From Vibrio methylphosphonaticus (GTDB lineage Bacteria; Pseudomonadota; Gammaproteobacteria; Enterobacterales; Vibrionaceae): a stretch of 64,000 nucleotides of DNA. The notes beneath the pieces were generated by a model. That model had not been told where the DNA came from. It did not search any database and saw only the letters and a list, made by a program, of their open reading frames with translations. A program made the translations under genes and the position numbers. The stretch lies in assembly GCF_023634655.1 (NCBI RefSeq), contig NZ_JAMKMS010000004.1, positions 1 to 64,000 on the forward strand, written 5' to 3'. Shown here in pieces: positions 7,980 to 15,658 of this stretch. Position 1 is the first letter of the stretch; each line of letters opens with the position of its first letter.

Positions 7980-9548
7980 TTATTTTTTGTACTGATCGTG
8001 AGACACGTCTAGCTGGTAGAACGTCGCTTGTGAGTAGTCGTCTAGATCGCCGCTGATGTTTTGGTTGTAAACACCGGCCTTGAAGTACATGTATTTTCCG
8101 CCTGCGTCGTAGCCGCTGTTGCTCATGTCAACCACTTGTACAACATCGTCTTGGCCTTCACGCATTAGAGTAACAGTCATCGTGTTGCCCTTAACGTCAA
8201 TGCGGTAGCTGAATACTTCACCAAGAGCGATACCATCTTCACCGACTTCAGCCGTCATGTCGCCAACTAGAGGATAGAAATCTTCTTTTGTTGCGTCTTG
8301 GCTTTCGTGTGCAAAGTATACCGCACCCGTTGCTTGGTTTGGCAGTTTACGGTAGTACAAACGAATTGGCTCATCGTTTTGATCGTGAATCTGACCAATG
8401 ATGAAGCGACCTACTTCATTCGCGTTACCTGTTGTTGTTGCATGGTCTACTTTCAATGTCGCTTCTAGAACGCCATCGATACCTGCCGCCGCTTCTAGAT
8501 CAGCTTGAGGTGCACTTGAGAATACCCAGTTATTCTTGTTAACACCTTTAGTGCTAATAGACTGGTCACCACGACGCATCATTTCACGAAGTTCAGTACG
8601 TGCGTACTTGGTGTTTTTAGAAGTACGTACACCTTTCACGTAAGACTTAAATACTAAGCCACCATCGTCAGCTGTGTAGAAGACTTCTGGGTGTTGGTAT
8701 CCATTTGCAAGGTTCCACTCAGAAACGTCATCTGGCTTGCCATTCTTGTCATGATCGAATGGTTGAGACAGATACCAGTGAGTCATATCAAAGTTTTCGC
8801 TTGGTGCGTTACCCGCAACTGGTGTTGCTGGTAGATCTTTTGGTACTGGCAGTGCACTACGTGTGTCACATTTTACGGTTGTTTCACAAGGGTAAACCGC
8901 TGCTACGCCGAAGTTACCAGAACGCAGATCTTTGCGCGCTTCTTTACGTGCTTTTTCCGCCGCTTTCATTTCAGCGATCATCGTTGCTTCTGCCGCGACT
9001 ACCGCCGGAGTGATGATGTGGCTAGTAGGACAAGCGTTAATACCACAGTTCACTGCTGCAAGTTCAGTTACACTGTTCCAGCCACTTTTGCTGTTACCGT
9101 GACCCACGTACTTAACGTAGCGTGCTTTAACTGCTGGCTCAAACTGGAAACGTTCTAGACCAATTGCTTTGCCTGAACTCATTTGATTCTCAAGAACCGT
9201 CGTCCAGTTTTCACCATCTTCACTCACTTGAATATCGAAGATAGACTGACGCTCATTACCTTTGCTGAATGATGCTTGAACAGCGTCAAATTCTTGTACA
9301 GAACCGTAGTCCAACATTGCCCACTCGCCGTCACCAGCAGAAGACCAACGTGTTGTTAAATCTTGGTCAAACAGGCGGTCTGGGCCGTTACCATCGTGAC
9401 TACTAGCGGTGATAGCTACTGGCGTTAAAAGTGGTTCACCCGTTTCTTTGTTATTTGGAAAATCAGGAGTCGTCGTGCTTGTGCTCGCGCAACCAACCGC
9501 AAGTAATACGGAAGATGCAACCAAGCTCTTTAGAATAGTTTGTTTCAT
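7980..9548 (-). CDS. Alginate lyase, polysaccharide lyase family 7, with N-terminal CBM32-like domain
   Basis: A 522-residue secreted lipoprotein that should cleave alginate by beta-elimination. The signal peptide ends in the lipobox LLAVGC. Residues about 45-170 form an F5/8 type C (CBM32-like) sugar-binding domain (TRWSSAGDGEWAMLDYG, RYVKYVGHG). A lysine/alanine-rich helical linker follows. The PL7 domain holds RTELRE (317-322), QIH (386-388) and YFKAGVYNQ (488-496), the three catalytic strands of the family; the QIH form is often linked to polyguluronate or mixed activity. The start at 9548 is preferred over 9572 because it begins the signal peptide. It is probably outer-membrane anchored. 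Confidence 0.93.
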   Translation of the reverse strand: MKQTILKSLVASSVLLAVGCASTSTTTPDFPNNKETGEPLLTPVAITASSHDGNGPDRLFDQDLTTRWSSAGDGEWAMLDYGSVQEFDAVQASFSKGNERQSIFDIQVSEDGENWTTVLENQMSSGKAIGLERFQFEPAVKARYVKYVGHGNSKSGWNSVTELAAVNCGINACPTSHIITPAVVAAEATMIAEMKAAEKARKEARKDLRSGNFGVAAVYPCETTVKCDTRSALPVPKDLPATPVAGNAPSENFDMTHWYLSQPFDHDKNGKPDDVSEWNLANGYQHPEVFYTADDGGLVFKSYVKGVRTSKNTKYARTELREMMRRGDQSISTKGVNKNNWVFSSAPQADLEAAAGIDGVLEATLKVDHATTTGNANEVGRFIIGQIHDQNDEPIRLYYRKLPNQATGAVYFAHESQDATKEDFYPLVGDMTAEVGEDGIALGEVFSYRIDVKGNTMTVTLMREGQDDVVQVVDMSNSGYDAGGKYMYFKAGVYNQNISGDLDDYSQATFYQLDVSHDQYKK

Positions 9549-9778
9549 ATTAAATCCATTATTGTCATACAAACGCAGCGATGTAGGCGAAAACGAAGTT
9601 CTAAAACCGATACTTCAGGGTCTTTAACCTTCAAATGCCTGCCTTAACATAAAATATTACATAATCTTATAATACAAATAAGTATTTAGTTGGATAAATG
9701 AGATCGGTGACAGTTTTTGTGTTGCCATACTTTAACTGGATCACATTTGTTATTGATAAAATAGCGGATAGATAGGTG

Positions 9779-9810
9779 GATAAGTAGATAAGTAGATAAG
9801 TAGATAAGTA
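9779..9810. repeat. Four perfect 8-bp tandem repeats upstream of the alginate lyase
   Basis: GATAAGTA occurs four times in a row, flanked by related GATAGATAGG-type sequence (9768-9825). It is about 230 bp upstream of the lyase start, in a 626-bp gap (9549-10174) with no convincing gene. Confidence 0.85.
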
Positions 9811-10065
9811 ACTAGATAGGTGCTAGCGTGACGCGGGTAACCCCAATTCGTTTGGTCGCTCAGTCGTCAAACTCTTGTTCTAATTAGGTATAGTGAAGTG
9901 TCACGCCGCGCCTTATTTTAAAAAGTTATATTTTTCAATTTGTTGCCTAAATTTAGGTTCTGTTTTTTGCAAGCGTGCCACCATCTTCTGGATAAAAACG
10001 CCTGACATCCAGGCGAACGTTGCCACAGAACTTGTCTACTTTATTGCCTTTGCGCCGTCAAAAGC

Positions 10066-10128
10066 ATTGGTTAGTAGACAGACGTGAGCGGTTGGCAGGC
10101 GGAAGTGAACGGTTGGTAAACAGAAGTG
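10066..10128. repeat. Three imperfect 21-bp tandem repeats
   Basis: Units at 10066-10086, 10087-10107 and 10108-10128 share the pattern CGGTTGGTAGACAGAAGTG with several changes each. The exact 21-bp periodicity shows tandem origin. They lie just past the 3' end of the LysR gene. Confidence 0.6.
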
Positions 10129-10174
10129 GGTAGTGCCTAGGCAAGGGTGTGACTCCTTCACCAAATACGATGTT

Positions 10175-11053
10175 CTAGGGGCGATTTTTAAATGCGCGCA
10201 CGCCATCAATAAACATTTGCATTGCTGGGTTGATCGCTTTTTCTTTAGGCCATACCAAGGTTGTCGCCCAGTTTGAAACTTCGCCATCATTCGTTTGGTA
10301 AAGGTTTACCTCTTTATTATCGATTGCTTGGTTGCAAACGAACCTCGGTAAATATGCCCAACCGACCCCTGCTTTTACTAGATTGAGTATTTGCCTGCTG
10401 TTGTTGCACAGCATGTAACGATGGCTTGTTACGTCAGCGTCTCTCATGCCTATGTCGTTCAAAAAAGACAGACTAAGCTGGAGCTGATTTTTTAGTGCAT
10501 CTTCGTTGACAATTTTTGGCAGAGACCACTGCGTTGGAGTGATTCGACAAACACCAAAGGAATAAGCTGTCTCGGAGGCGAGTTCATCCTGTAAATAGAC
10601 CGTGTTATAGAGCAAGCCAATATCAACGACTCCGGAGGTCAACCAGCTTTTTATTTGCATCGTGTCGTTGGTGAGTATTTTTAAGGACATATGAGGGTAA
10701 TCGGTCACAAGCTTTGCAATCAGGATGTCTAACTCGACATCGATTAGCCCGCTGTCGATGGCGATGGTGAGCTTATCTGGTACACCTTGCAAAATGCTGT
10801 CGACATTGGCGTCAAAAAGCGCGGCCTCTTTAAGCATTGCAATAGCCGATTTATAAAGTTGCTCACCTTGGGGCGTAACTTCTAGTGAGCGTGCGTGCCT
10901 GATGAACAACTCCAGACCAGTATCTATCTCTAGGTTGTTAATTTGCTCTCTTACGGTGGAGACATGCTTACCAAGCTGCCTAGCCGCCTGAGCCATCCCT
11001 TTATTGTCTGCGGTTGCAACAAAAGCACGTAGTTGATCTAAAGATGCTGCCAT
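10175..11053 (-). CDS. LysR-family transcriptional regulator
   Basis: A 292-residue LysR regulator. The winged helix-turn-helix occupies residues 1-60 (LDQLRAFVATADNKGMAQAARQLGKHVSTVREQINNLE), then a linker helix (GEQLYKSAIAMLKEAALF) and a periplasmic-binding-like effector domain to the end. The wing sequence LELFIRHARSLEVTPQGEQL is somewhat divergent but in register. It is divergent from the choloylglycine hydrolase-family gene at 11184, and a 15-bp palindrome lies in the gap, the classical LysR arrangement. It probably controls that amidase. The effector is unknown. Confidence 0.9.
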   Translation of the reverse strand: MAASLDQLRAFVATADNKGMAQAARQLGKHVSTVREQINNLEIDTGLELFIRHARSLEVTPQGEQLYKSAIAMLKEAALFDANVDSILQGVPDKLTIAIDSGLIDVELDILIAKLVTDYPHMSLKILTNDTMQIKSWLTSGVVDIGLLYNTVYLQDELASETAYSFGVCRITPTQWSLPKIVNEDALKNQLQLSLSFLNDIGMRDADVTSHRYMLCNNSRQILNLVKAGVGWAYLPRFVCNQAIDNKEVNLYQTNDGEVSNWATTLVWPKEKAINPAMQMFIDGVRAFKNRP

Positions 11054-11082
11054 CGTTATCCTTAGTGATTAATCCTAGTTTG

Positions 11083-11097
11083 TAGGGGAATCCCCTA
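11083..11097. promoter_or_regulatory. Palindrome between divergent LysR and amidase genes
   Basis: TAGGGGAATCCCCTA is palindromic apart from its central base. It lies 30-44 bp before the LysR start and 87-101 bp before the amidase start, a plausible LysR-type operator. Confidence 0.5.
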
Positions 11098-11183
11098 GTC
11101 TAAGCGATTTTGAGATTTAGTAATACTAGCAATAATAGACTCATACAGAGAAGGGTAGCCCCAAAACTTGAGAGAGCATTATT

Positions 11184-12257
11184 ATGAAATCATTCAAATT
11201 CAATAAAATCGCCGTCGTCGCCGTTGCAGCCGCTTCATTGGCTGTTGTCGCGGGTACCGCCAATGCATGTTCGCGCTTTACCTTAGACACACCACACGGT
11301 GTATCAACAGTTCGCTCTCTTGATTGGGGGGATCAATTAGGTAACGTTGCGCAAGTTAACCCAGTAGGTATTGAAAACGCTTCTGAAACACCAAGCTATA
11401 AAAACGCCATGAACTGGACGACAAAATATCACGCGATTGCCCAAATGGAGTGGGACGTTTTCCACGGTGTTGCATCTGATGCGATCAACTCTGAAGGTCT
11501 AGCGGCGTCATTGTTGTATATGTACGACTCAAAAGCATTTATTAAAGATTACCAAGACACGGGTGCGCCAGCGGTGAGTTTCCTAGATGTCATTCGTTAT
11601 ATCACCGAGTCTTACGCAACCACAGAAGAAGCGGTTAACGCCTTCAATAACAATGAATGGCAAATTGCGTGGGCGGATGGTCTACACGGCACGCAACACG
11701 GTTTGCATATTTCAATCCAAGATAAGTCCGGTGATATTGCTCTACTTCAACTCAATGAAGGTGGCGAAATGGTTGTTCACCGTGGTGATACTCAGTCTGA
11801 CCTTCGTATCATGGCGAATGCACCACTGCAACAGTACCATCGTGAAAACGTTGCTAAGGTTGACCTCAGCGACCTTAAAGCAAAAGACATTCCAAGTTCA
11901 ATCAGCTCTGCTGACCGCAACCTACGTGGCCTATTTAACACTTCCCATATCGAGTTTAAAGAAGGCTCAAGCTGGGCACAAACCCGAGGTAAACTACTCA
12001 GTACGTACAATGCTGGTAACCTAGTACCACAGGATCTCGTTGATCCTGTTAACGGGGAGACCTACGCGACTTGGACCCAGTTCGTATACAATCATTCTAA
12101 CGGCGAGTTCTTGTTCACTAACTATGACACACGCGCTCAAATTAGTTACAACTTTAATGATACGTTGGCGTTCACTGAAACAATGTGTGCTGACACAGTG
12201 AAGCAGGCAGAAGAAGGCCTTAACCAAGCGGTGTTCTCTACCTGTAAAACGCACTAA
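11184..12257 (+). CDS. Choloylglycine hydrolase/penicillin V acylase-family protein
   Basis: A 357-residue secreted N-terminal-nucleophile amidase. The signal peptide ends TANA, so cleavage exposes Cys29 as the catalytic N-terminal residue (CSRFTLDTPHG). Arg44 and Asp47 (STVRSLDWGD) stand where family members place the active-site Arg and Asp. Gram-negative members hydrolyse penicillin V and, in some studied cases, long-chain N-acylhomoserine lactones, so a role in quorum-signal turnover is possible but not shown. It is divergent from a LysR gene, has AGAGAG before its ATG and a strong terminator after its stop. Bile-salt hydrolysis is less likely in this group. Confidence 0.88.
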   Translation: MKSFKFNKIAVVAVAAASLAVVAGTANACSRFTLDTPHGVSTVRSLDWGDQLGNVAQVNPVGIENASETPSYKNAMNWTTKYHAIAQMEWDVFHGVASDAINSEGLAASLLYMYDSKAFIKDYQDTGAPAVSFLDVIRYITESYATTEEAVNAFNNNEWQIAWADGLHGTQHGLHISIQDKSGDIALLQLNEGGEMVVHRGDTQSDLRIMANAPLQQYHRENVAKVDLSDLKAKDIPSSISSADRNLRGLFNTSHIEFKEGSSWAQTRGKLLSTYNAGNLVPQDLVDPVNGETYATWTQFVYNHSNGEFLFTNYDTRAQISYNFNDTLAFTETMCADTVKQAEEGLNQAVFSTCKTH

Positions 12258-12334
12258 GAAATCGAATAGTTAAAGACAAAACTAGGATGACTAGACGCTA
12301 ACTCGACGCCGTTTGGCGCTAGCATCACTCAATA

Positions 12335-12363
12335 CCCCTTGAAGCCTCTTCAAGGGGGTTTTT
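12335..12363 (+). terminator. Terminator of the amidase gene
   Basis: A perfect 10-bp stem, CCCCTTGAAG/CTTCAAGGGG, with a CCT loop is followed by a T run, 78 bp past the stop codon. Confidence 0.85.
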
Positions 12364-12398
12364 GTATGGTTAGTAAAGTTCACTATTAAAGTGGTGGC

Positions 12399-12426
12399 TC
12401 ATGCGCCACTTAGTAAGGCGTTGATA
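12399..12426 (+). repeat. Weak attC-like right end
   Basis: The sequence TGCGCCACTTAGTAAGGC followed by GTTGATA resembles the right end of Vibrio attC sites (GCCCCTTA-GGC-GTTRRRY), with decayed bases. On its own it would not be convincing; it precedes a set of clearer copies. Confidence 0.25.
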
Positions 12427-12506
12427 CAGCAAACGTTGAATATGCGCCTTGATATGCTTGCTTCGGCATTGTAATATGCTGTTTTTATTATAATTTTTGG
12501 ATAAAG

Positions 12507-12722
12507 ATGACGGATTTTACAGAGTATAAAGTGGTTCACATTGTTGAAGGTGGCTGTGGAACAATCTTGTTAGGCGCGAGTGGTTTACCTGTGCAAAAAA
12601 TGGAAGCAGAACTAAACAAATATGCACAAGATGGCTGGCAAGTTGTATTTCAAGTAGTTGAGCAAAAGCGCTTTATGCTGTTTTGGAAGCGTGAGGCAGT
12701 GATTATCACGCTTGGACGCTAA
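12507..12722 (+). CDS. DUF4177-like small protein
   Basis: A 71-residue soluble protein. The opening YKVVHI, the central helix KMEAELNKYAQDGWQVVFQV and the closing basic strand are the pattern of DUF4177 proteins, small alpha/beta proteins without a known function. GGATAAAG just before the ATG is a good ribosome-binding site. It is the first gene of a tight trio with the YidD-like gene (2-bp gap) and the TM2-like gene. It sits between a weak and a clear attC-like sequence, so the trio may be an old integron cassette. Confidence 0.7.
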   Translation: MTDFTEYKVVHIVEGGCGTILLGASGLPVQKMEAELNKYAQDGWQVVFQVVEQKRFMLFWKREAVIITLGR

Positions 12723-12724
12723 GT

Positions 12725-12949
12725 TTGATTAAGTATATTTCTTTAAAATTGATCCACCGCTATCAAGCTAGCGGTGGATCAAAGCAATTGTTGAACATTG
12801 AATGTAATTTTGAGCCTACTTGCTCTGAGTATACTAAACAATGTATTAAAAAATATGGGGCTTTAAAAGGCTGGAAGCTGGGGCTAGCTAGAATTAAACG
12901 ATGTAACCAGCCTGACCTCATCGAAAAAATATATGATGAGGTACCGTAA
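12725..12949 (+). CDS. yidD: YidD-family membrane protein insertion efficiency factor (paralogue)
   Basis: A 74-residue protein starting at TTG. It has the YidD core: a basic amphipathic N-terminus (IKYISLKLIHRYQ), the Cys motif CNFEPTCSEY (27-36, family form CRFxPTCSxY) and ARIKRCNQPD near the end. YidD helps membrane protein insertion near YidC and is normally encoded between rnpA and yidC; neither is here, so this is probably a second copy. It is slightly shorter than the usual 80-90 residues. Its stop overlaps the next ATG by one base (TAATG), indicating coupling with the TM2-like gene. Confidence 0.85.
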   Translation: MIKYISLKLIHRYQASGGSKQLLNIECNFEPTCSEYTKQCIKKYGALKGWKLGLARIKRCNQPDLIEKIYDEVP

Positions 12950-13338
12950 TGCGTTTATTTGAACCGATTGAACAATTGGAAAAAAATGAAGAACTCCTGA
13001 GAAATCAAGTAACATCATTACCTGGAGCTCAAAAGAAAGAGTTTTACAAACGACAGTCTAGAAAGCTCAAGGATCCGGACACTTATGCTACTTTGAACTG
13101 GTTTTTTCTTGGTGGCTTTCACCACTGTTATTTAGGTAAGTACGGTTTATTTACCCTAGAGTTGTCACTTCTAACGATAAGTATCATTGGCTTAATCCTA
13201 GGTCACTCAAGCGCAGTTATTATACTCGCATTGCTTGTTTGCTATGAGTTACCACAGTTATTTTTCTCTCAGAAAATCGCTAGGCAGCACAACTATAAAT
13301 TGTCCTGTGAAATATTTAATGACGTCCGAAGAACTTAG
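12949..13338 (+). CDS. TM2 domain-like membrane protein
   Basis: A 129-residue protein. After a charged cytoplasmic N-terminus of about 48 residues comes TLNWFFLGGFHHCYLGKYGLFTLEL, which matches the TM2 domain pattern (helix, G-x-H-x-x-YLGK turn, second helix). The segment from about 70 to 105 continues as hydrophobic helices, and the tail is short and basic. TM2 proteins have no agreed function in bacteria. It is translationally coupled to the YidD-like gene, so the two may act together at the membrane. An attC-like element begins 16 bp after its stop. Confidence 0.75.
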   Translation: MRLFEPIEQLEKNEELLRNQVTSLPGAQKKEFYKRQSRKLKDPDTYATLNWFFLGGFHHCYLGKYGLFTLELSLLTISIIGLILGHSSAVIILALLVCYELPQLFFSQKIARQHNYKLSCEIFNDVRRT

Positions 13339-13353
13339 GTGAAACCTGCTGTA

Positions 13354-13479
13354 TAGCAATTAATTAAAGAGGGACTCCCAACGCTTGGTATTTTTCATTC
13401 CCTCGTTGGGCTTTGTGTTTACGGTAGTGTGGTTAAGTTTCGTGTTAGTGTTACTCACCCCTTGGTAGGACGTTATGTC
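13354..13479 (+). repeat. attC-like (VCR-type) element, degenerate
   Basis: The stretch contains AAGAGGGACTCCCAACGCTTGG near its left end and TTACTCACCCCTTGG followed by GTTATGT (13472-13478) at its right end. Both ends match the layout of Vibrio integron attC repeats (AAGAGGGACT..CAACGC.TGG and CCCCTTA..GGCGTTRRRY). The left core TAGCAATTAA departs from RYYYAAC, so the site is probably decayed. Length about 126 bp is typical. Confidence 0.6.
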
Positions 13480-13519
13480 AATAGAGGGGTAATCTAACCC
13501 CCTTGTCTATTTAGCGTAT

Positions 13520-14152
13520 TTAGTACGATTCGATACTTGGGTCAACGCACTGAAAAATTTGGCCAAGACTTGTGTCACTCAACAGTAGTTCATGACTTAG
13601 TCGAGCAACTTCGCCGCGAGTAATAGAGCCGTGAACTTCTCTATGTTGTGACAGTACTCCTTGATTCGTTGGAGCTCCATCTTTTAGTCCTCCTGGGCGA
13701 AGAATTGTGTATTCTAAATTGCTGGTTTGTAGCCAAGCTTCAGCCAGCGTTTTTTCACGAACAGCGCTTCCGAAACCTCGTTTTGCTCGATCTGAAAGGT
13801 ATTTCCATGAATCACCGCAACCTAACGAAGTGAGCAACAGCAACCGCTTTGAAGCGCTTTGCTCTAGAGAATCGATTAAATAACGGTGCCCTATGTAATC
13901 GACGGGGTTATCCGAATGGAAGCTGCCCATTGTTGAGATGTTAAAGGTGTTCTCAGGTAGGCTAGAAACGGCGTTTTTAACTTGGTCTTCATCTGTGGCA
14001 TCACAACAGACAGAAGTAATGTTGTAATCATTGAGTTTAACGTTTTTGCTTGGATCTCTTGCAATAGCGATGACATTGAAACCTTGTTCGTAGAAGTGAT
14101 CAACCATAGCAGCACCTAAGCCACTGGCGGCGCCCCAAATTGCAATATTCAT
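13520..14152 (-). CDS. NAD(P)-binding atypical SDR-like protein
   Basis: A 210-residue protein with an N-terminal Rossmann nucleotide-binding motif (IAIWGAASGLGAAMVDHFYEQGF). The strand LLLLTSLGCGDSW around residues 104-116 and LEYTILRPGGLKDG around 146-159 are typical of NAD(P)H-binding, NmrA-like atypical SDRs, often NADPH-dependent reductases or redox sensors. The classical YxxxK pair is not evident. The start at 14152 places the Rossmann strand at the N-terminus; an upstream start at 14206 adds 18 unlikely residues. It is on the minus strand between two attC-like elements, so if it is a cassette gene it is inverted. Confidence 0.72.
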   Translation of the reverse strand: MNIAIWGAASGLGAAMVDHFYEQGFNVIAIARDPSKNVKLNDYNITSVCCDATDEDQVKNAVSSLPENTFNISTMGSFHSDNPVDYIGHRYLIDSLEQSASKRLLLLTSLGCGDSWKYLSDRAKRGFGSAVREKTLAEAWLQTSNLEYTILRPGGLKDGAPTNQGVLSQHREVHGSITRGEVARLSHELLLSDTSLGQIFQCVDPSIESY

Positions 14153-14254
14153 AATAAACACACCCATTTGTTGATAATGAGAATAGTTTGCATGTTTATA
14201 GGGCAATAGTCACTAGGTTGGCATAAAATTCATAAAAGAAGCCGATTAATCCGC

Positions 14255-14434
14255 CACTTTACGCTTGGCACGTTTGGCACCCGTTCAACTCGACGCTTGA
14301 TGGATTGATTAATGTTGTTTACGGTGGTTACAGTTGTTTATGGTGGTTACTGTTATTTAAGGTGATTACTGTTGTTTACGGTGATTAACTCAAGTTTGGG
14401 GGGGCGTCCCTCGTGATTGAATCGGGCGTTAGCT
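14255..14434 (+). repeat. attC-like element expanded by internal repeats
   Basis: The left part carries TTACGCTTGGCACG and CGACGCTTGATGG, as in Vibrio attC sites. The right part is GGGC followed by GTTAGCT (14428-14434), close to the GTTRRRY recombination core. Between them lies a four-copy 19-bp repeat that lengthens the element. The GNAT gene starts 23 bp after the core, as cassette genes do. Confidence 0.5.
14314..14389 (+). repeat. Four 19-bp tandem repeats
   Basis: Units at 14314, 14333, 14352 and 14371 follow GTTGTTTACGGTGGTTACT with one to four differences and exact 19-bp spacing. They sit inside the attC-like element before the GNAT gene. Confidence 0.9.
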
Positions 14435-14456
14435 GTGTCCAAGCGAGGCGGTTATT

Positions 14457-14921
14457 ATGATAAAGATTAGGCAGTATGTTGAAGCGGATACCAGAGCAAT
14501 GTGGGAGATCCATTTTCATACCATCCGCAATATTAACATTCGTGATTATACTCAAGCTCAAGTTGAAGCGTGGGCTCCAGAGCATTTCGACTTGGCTATT
14601 TGGAAGCAGCGAATGAACGCTTTATCTCCTTTTGTTGCTGAACTCGACGGGGTCATAGTTGGCTATACAGACTTACAGGAAAATGGTTTGATTGATCATT
14701 TTTTCTGTCATCACGATTACCAAGGCCAGGGGGTGGGTAAGGCTCTCATAAACCATGTTTTAGCCATTGGGGAAGAGAAGGGTATTCAACGGTTTTTCTC
14801 TGAGGTTAGCATTACCGCAAAGCCATTTTACCAGCACTTTGGTTTTGAAGTCGTCAACGCTCAAGATGTAGAAATTCGCGGGCAAATTCTGAGAAATTTT
14901 GTCATGGAAAAGTACCGCTAA
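14457..14921 (+). CDS. GNAT-family N-acetyltransferase
   Basis: A 154-residue single-domain acetyltransferase. Residues 1-20 (MIKIRQYVEADTRAMWEIH) form the first strand and helix. The acetyl-CoA-binding motif A is visible as DHFFCHHDYQGQGVGKALI (about 81-99), and ISITAKPFYQHFGF-like sequence near 120-133 is motif B. The closest style is the YafP/PhnO-like group with an unknown acceptor. GAGGCGG lies before the ATG. It starts just after an attC-like core and its stop codon TAA begins the next attC-like element (TAACAAA), which is typical of integron cassettes, where GNAT genes are frequent. Confidence 0.88.
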   Translation: MIKIRQYVEADTRAMWEIHFHTIRNINIRDYTQAQVEAWAPEHFDLAIWKQRMNALSPFVAELDGVIVGYTDLQENGLIDHFFCHHDYQGQGVGKALINHVLAIGEEKGIQRFFSEVSITAKPFYQHFGFEVVNAQDVEIRGQILRNFVMEKYR

Positions 14922-15038
14922 CAAATACTCAACGTGGGTCTCTAGCGCTTGGTAGTTTTGGTTAAAATGGTAAATTAGAGTCTAGGGCCCAAAGCTATAG
15001 ATTCGGCATTACGTTGCTCGCTACTTAAGCTGCGTCAC
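14916..15038 (+). repeat. attC-like element, degenerate right end
   Basis: The element begins CGCTAACAAA at the GNAT stop and continues with CTCAACGTGGGTCTC and AGCGCTTGGTAGTTTTGG. It ends ACGTTGCTCGCTACTTAAGC then TGCGTCACTC, where an intact site would read GGCGTTRRRY. The left half is a good match to Vibrio repeats; the right core is mutated. Confidence 0.5.
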
Positions 15039-15080
15039 TCACACATCAAGCGGTGTCAGCGATATAAGGAAATATTAACT

Positions 15081-15476
15081 ATGTCAGGTATTACAGATTT
15101 AGATGAACTATTGCGTTCGATGAGCCCAAGTTTAGTCGAAGCCGACTTCGTTTTTTGTACCGTTTCAGGTCAACTCAACGCGTATGTTGAGTTAAATCCA
15201 GTCGCCACATTTATTGAGTCTGAAGGCTTAACTCTTGTCCTTGAAAAATCGGTAGCAGAGAAGGCGGGGTTATCGTTTGAAGGTTCATATCGTCAAATTA
15301 CGCTAACCGTTCATTCGAGCTTGGAAGCGGTTGGTCTTACCGCAGCCGTCGCAAGCAAGTTAGCTTCAAAAGGTATTAGCGCGAATGTCATTGCAGCGTA
15401 TTATCATGATCATATCTTTGTGCAAACGAGCAAAGCTGAAGCGGCTGTATCAGCGCTAGAAGAGTTCAGCGCGTAA
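15081..15476 (+). CDS. ACT domain-containing protein
   Basis: A 131-residue protein with two consecutive ACT-like halves. The N-terminal half runs MSGITDLDELLRSMSPSLVEADFVFCTV. The C-terminal half has the strand-helix-strand core YRQITLTVHSSLEAVGLTAA, AVASKLASKGISANVIAAYYHDHIFVQ. This is the short ACT_7-type protein found widely in proteobacteria. ACT domains bind amino acids, but no enzyme domain is present, so the role is unknown. AAGGAAAT precedes the ATG. The gene follows an attC-like element by about 40 bp. Confidence 0.8.
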   Translation: MSGITDLDELLRSMSPSLVEADFVFCTVSGQLNAYVELNPVATFIESEGLTLVLEKSVAEKAGLSFEGSYRQITLTVHSSLEAVGLTAAVASKLASKGISANVIAAYYHDHIFVQTSKAEAAVSALEEFSA

Positions 15477-15525
15477 CCTTGACGGATATTACTAATAAGG
15501 TGTTTGCGCTTGCGAGATAATGGGT

Positions 15526-15606
15526 ATGAACGTCTCAATTGGATCGTCTACTGAGGCCATAAAAAGGGCTCAGGCTATTCGCTATCAAGTCTTCACAGTG
15601 GAACTT
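15526..15606 (+). pseudogene. N-terminal fragment of a GNAT acetyltransferase
   Basis: An ATG at 15526 opens a frame encoding SIGSSTEAIKRAQAIRYQVF and TVEL, the first strand and helix of a different GNAT subfamily (the AxxIRxxVFxxE type). The similarity ends at about 15606, next to GGGC and GTTAGGT, an intact attC-type core, and the frame then runs into unrelated sequence. This looks like a gene cut by cassette insertion or deletion. Confidence 0.55.
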
Positions 15607-15612
15607 GCGGGC

Positions 15613-15619
15613 GTTAGGT
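15613..15619 (+). repeat. attC-type core site GTTAGGT
   Basis: GTTAGGT preceded by GCGGGC matches the integron core GTTRRRY exactly. It marks the break in the GNAT fragment and lies 40 bp before the VOC gene. The rest of an attC is not evident to its left. Confidence 0.4.
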
Positions 15620-15658
15620 GCGTATACTCGTATCGTGGGTATATCACAAGGAATAAGA

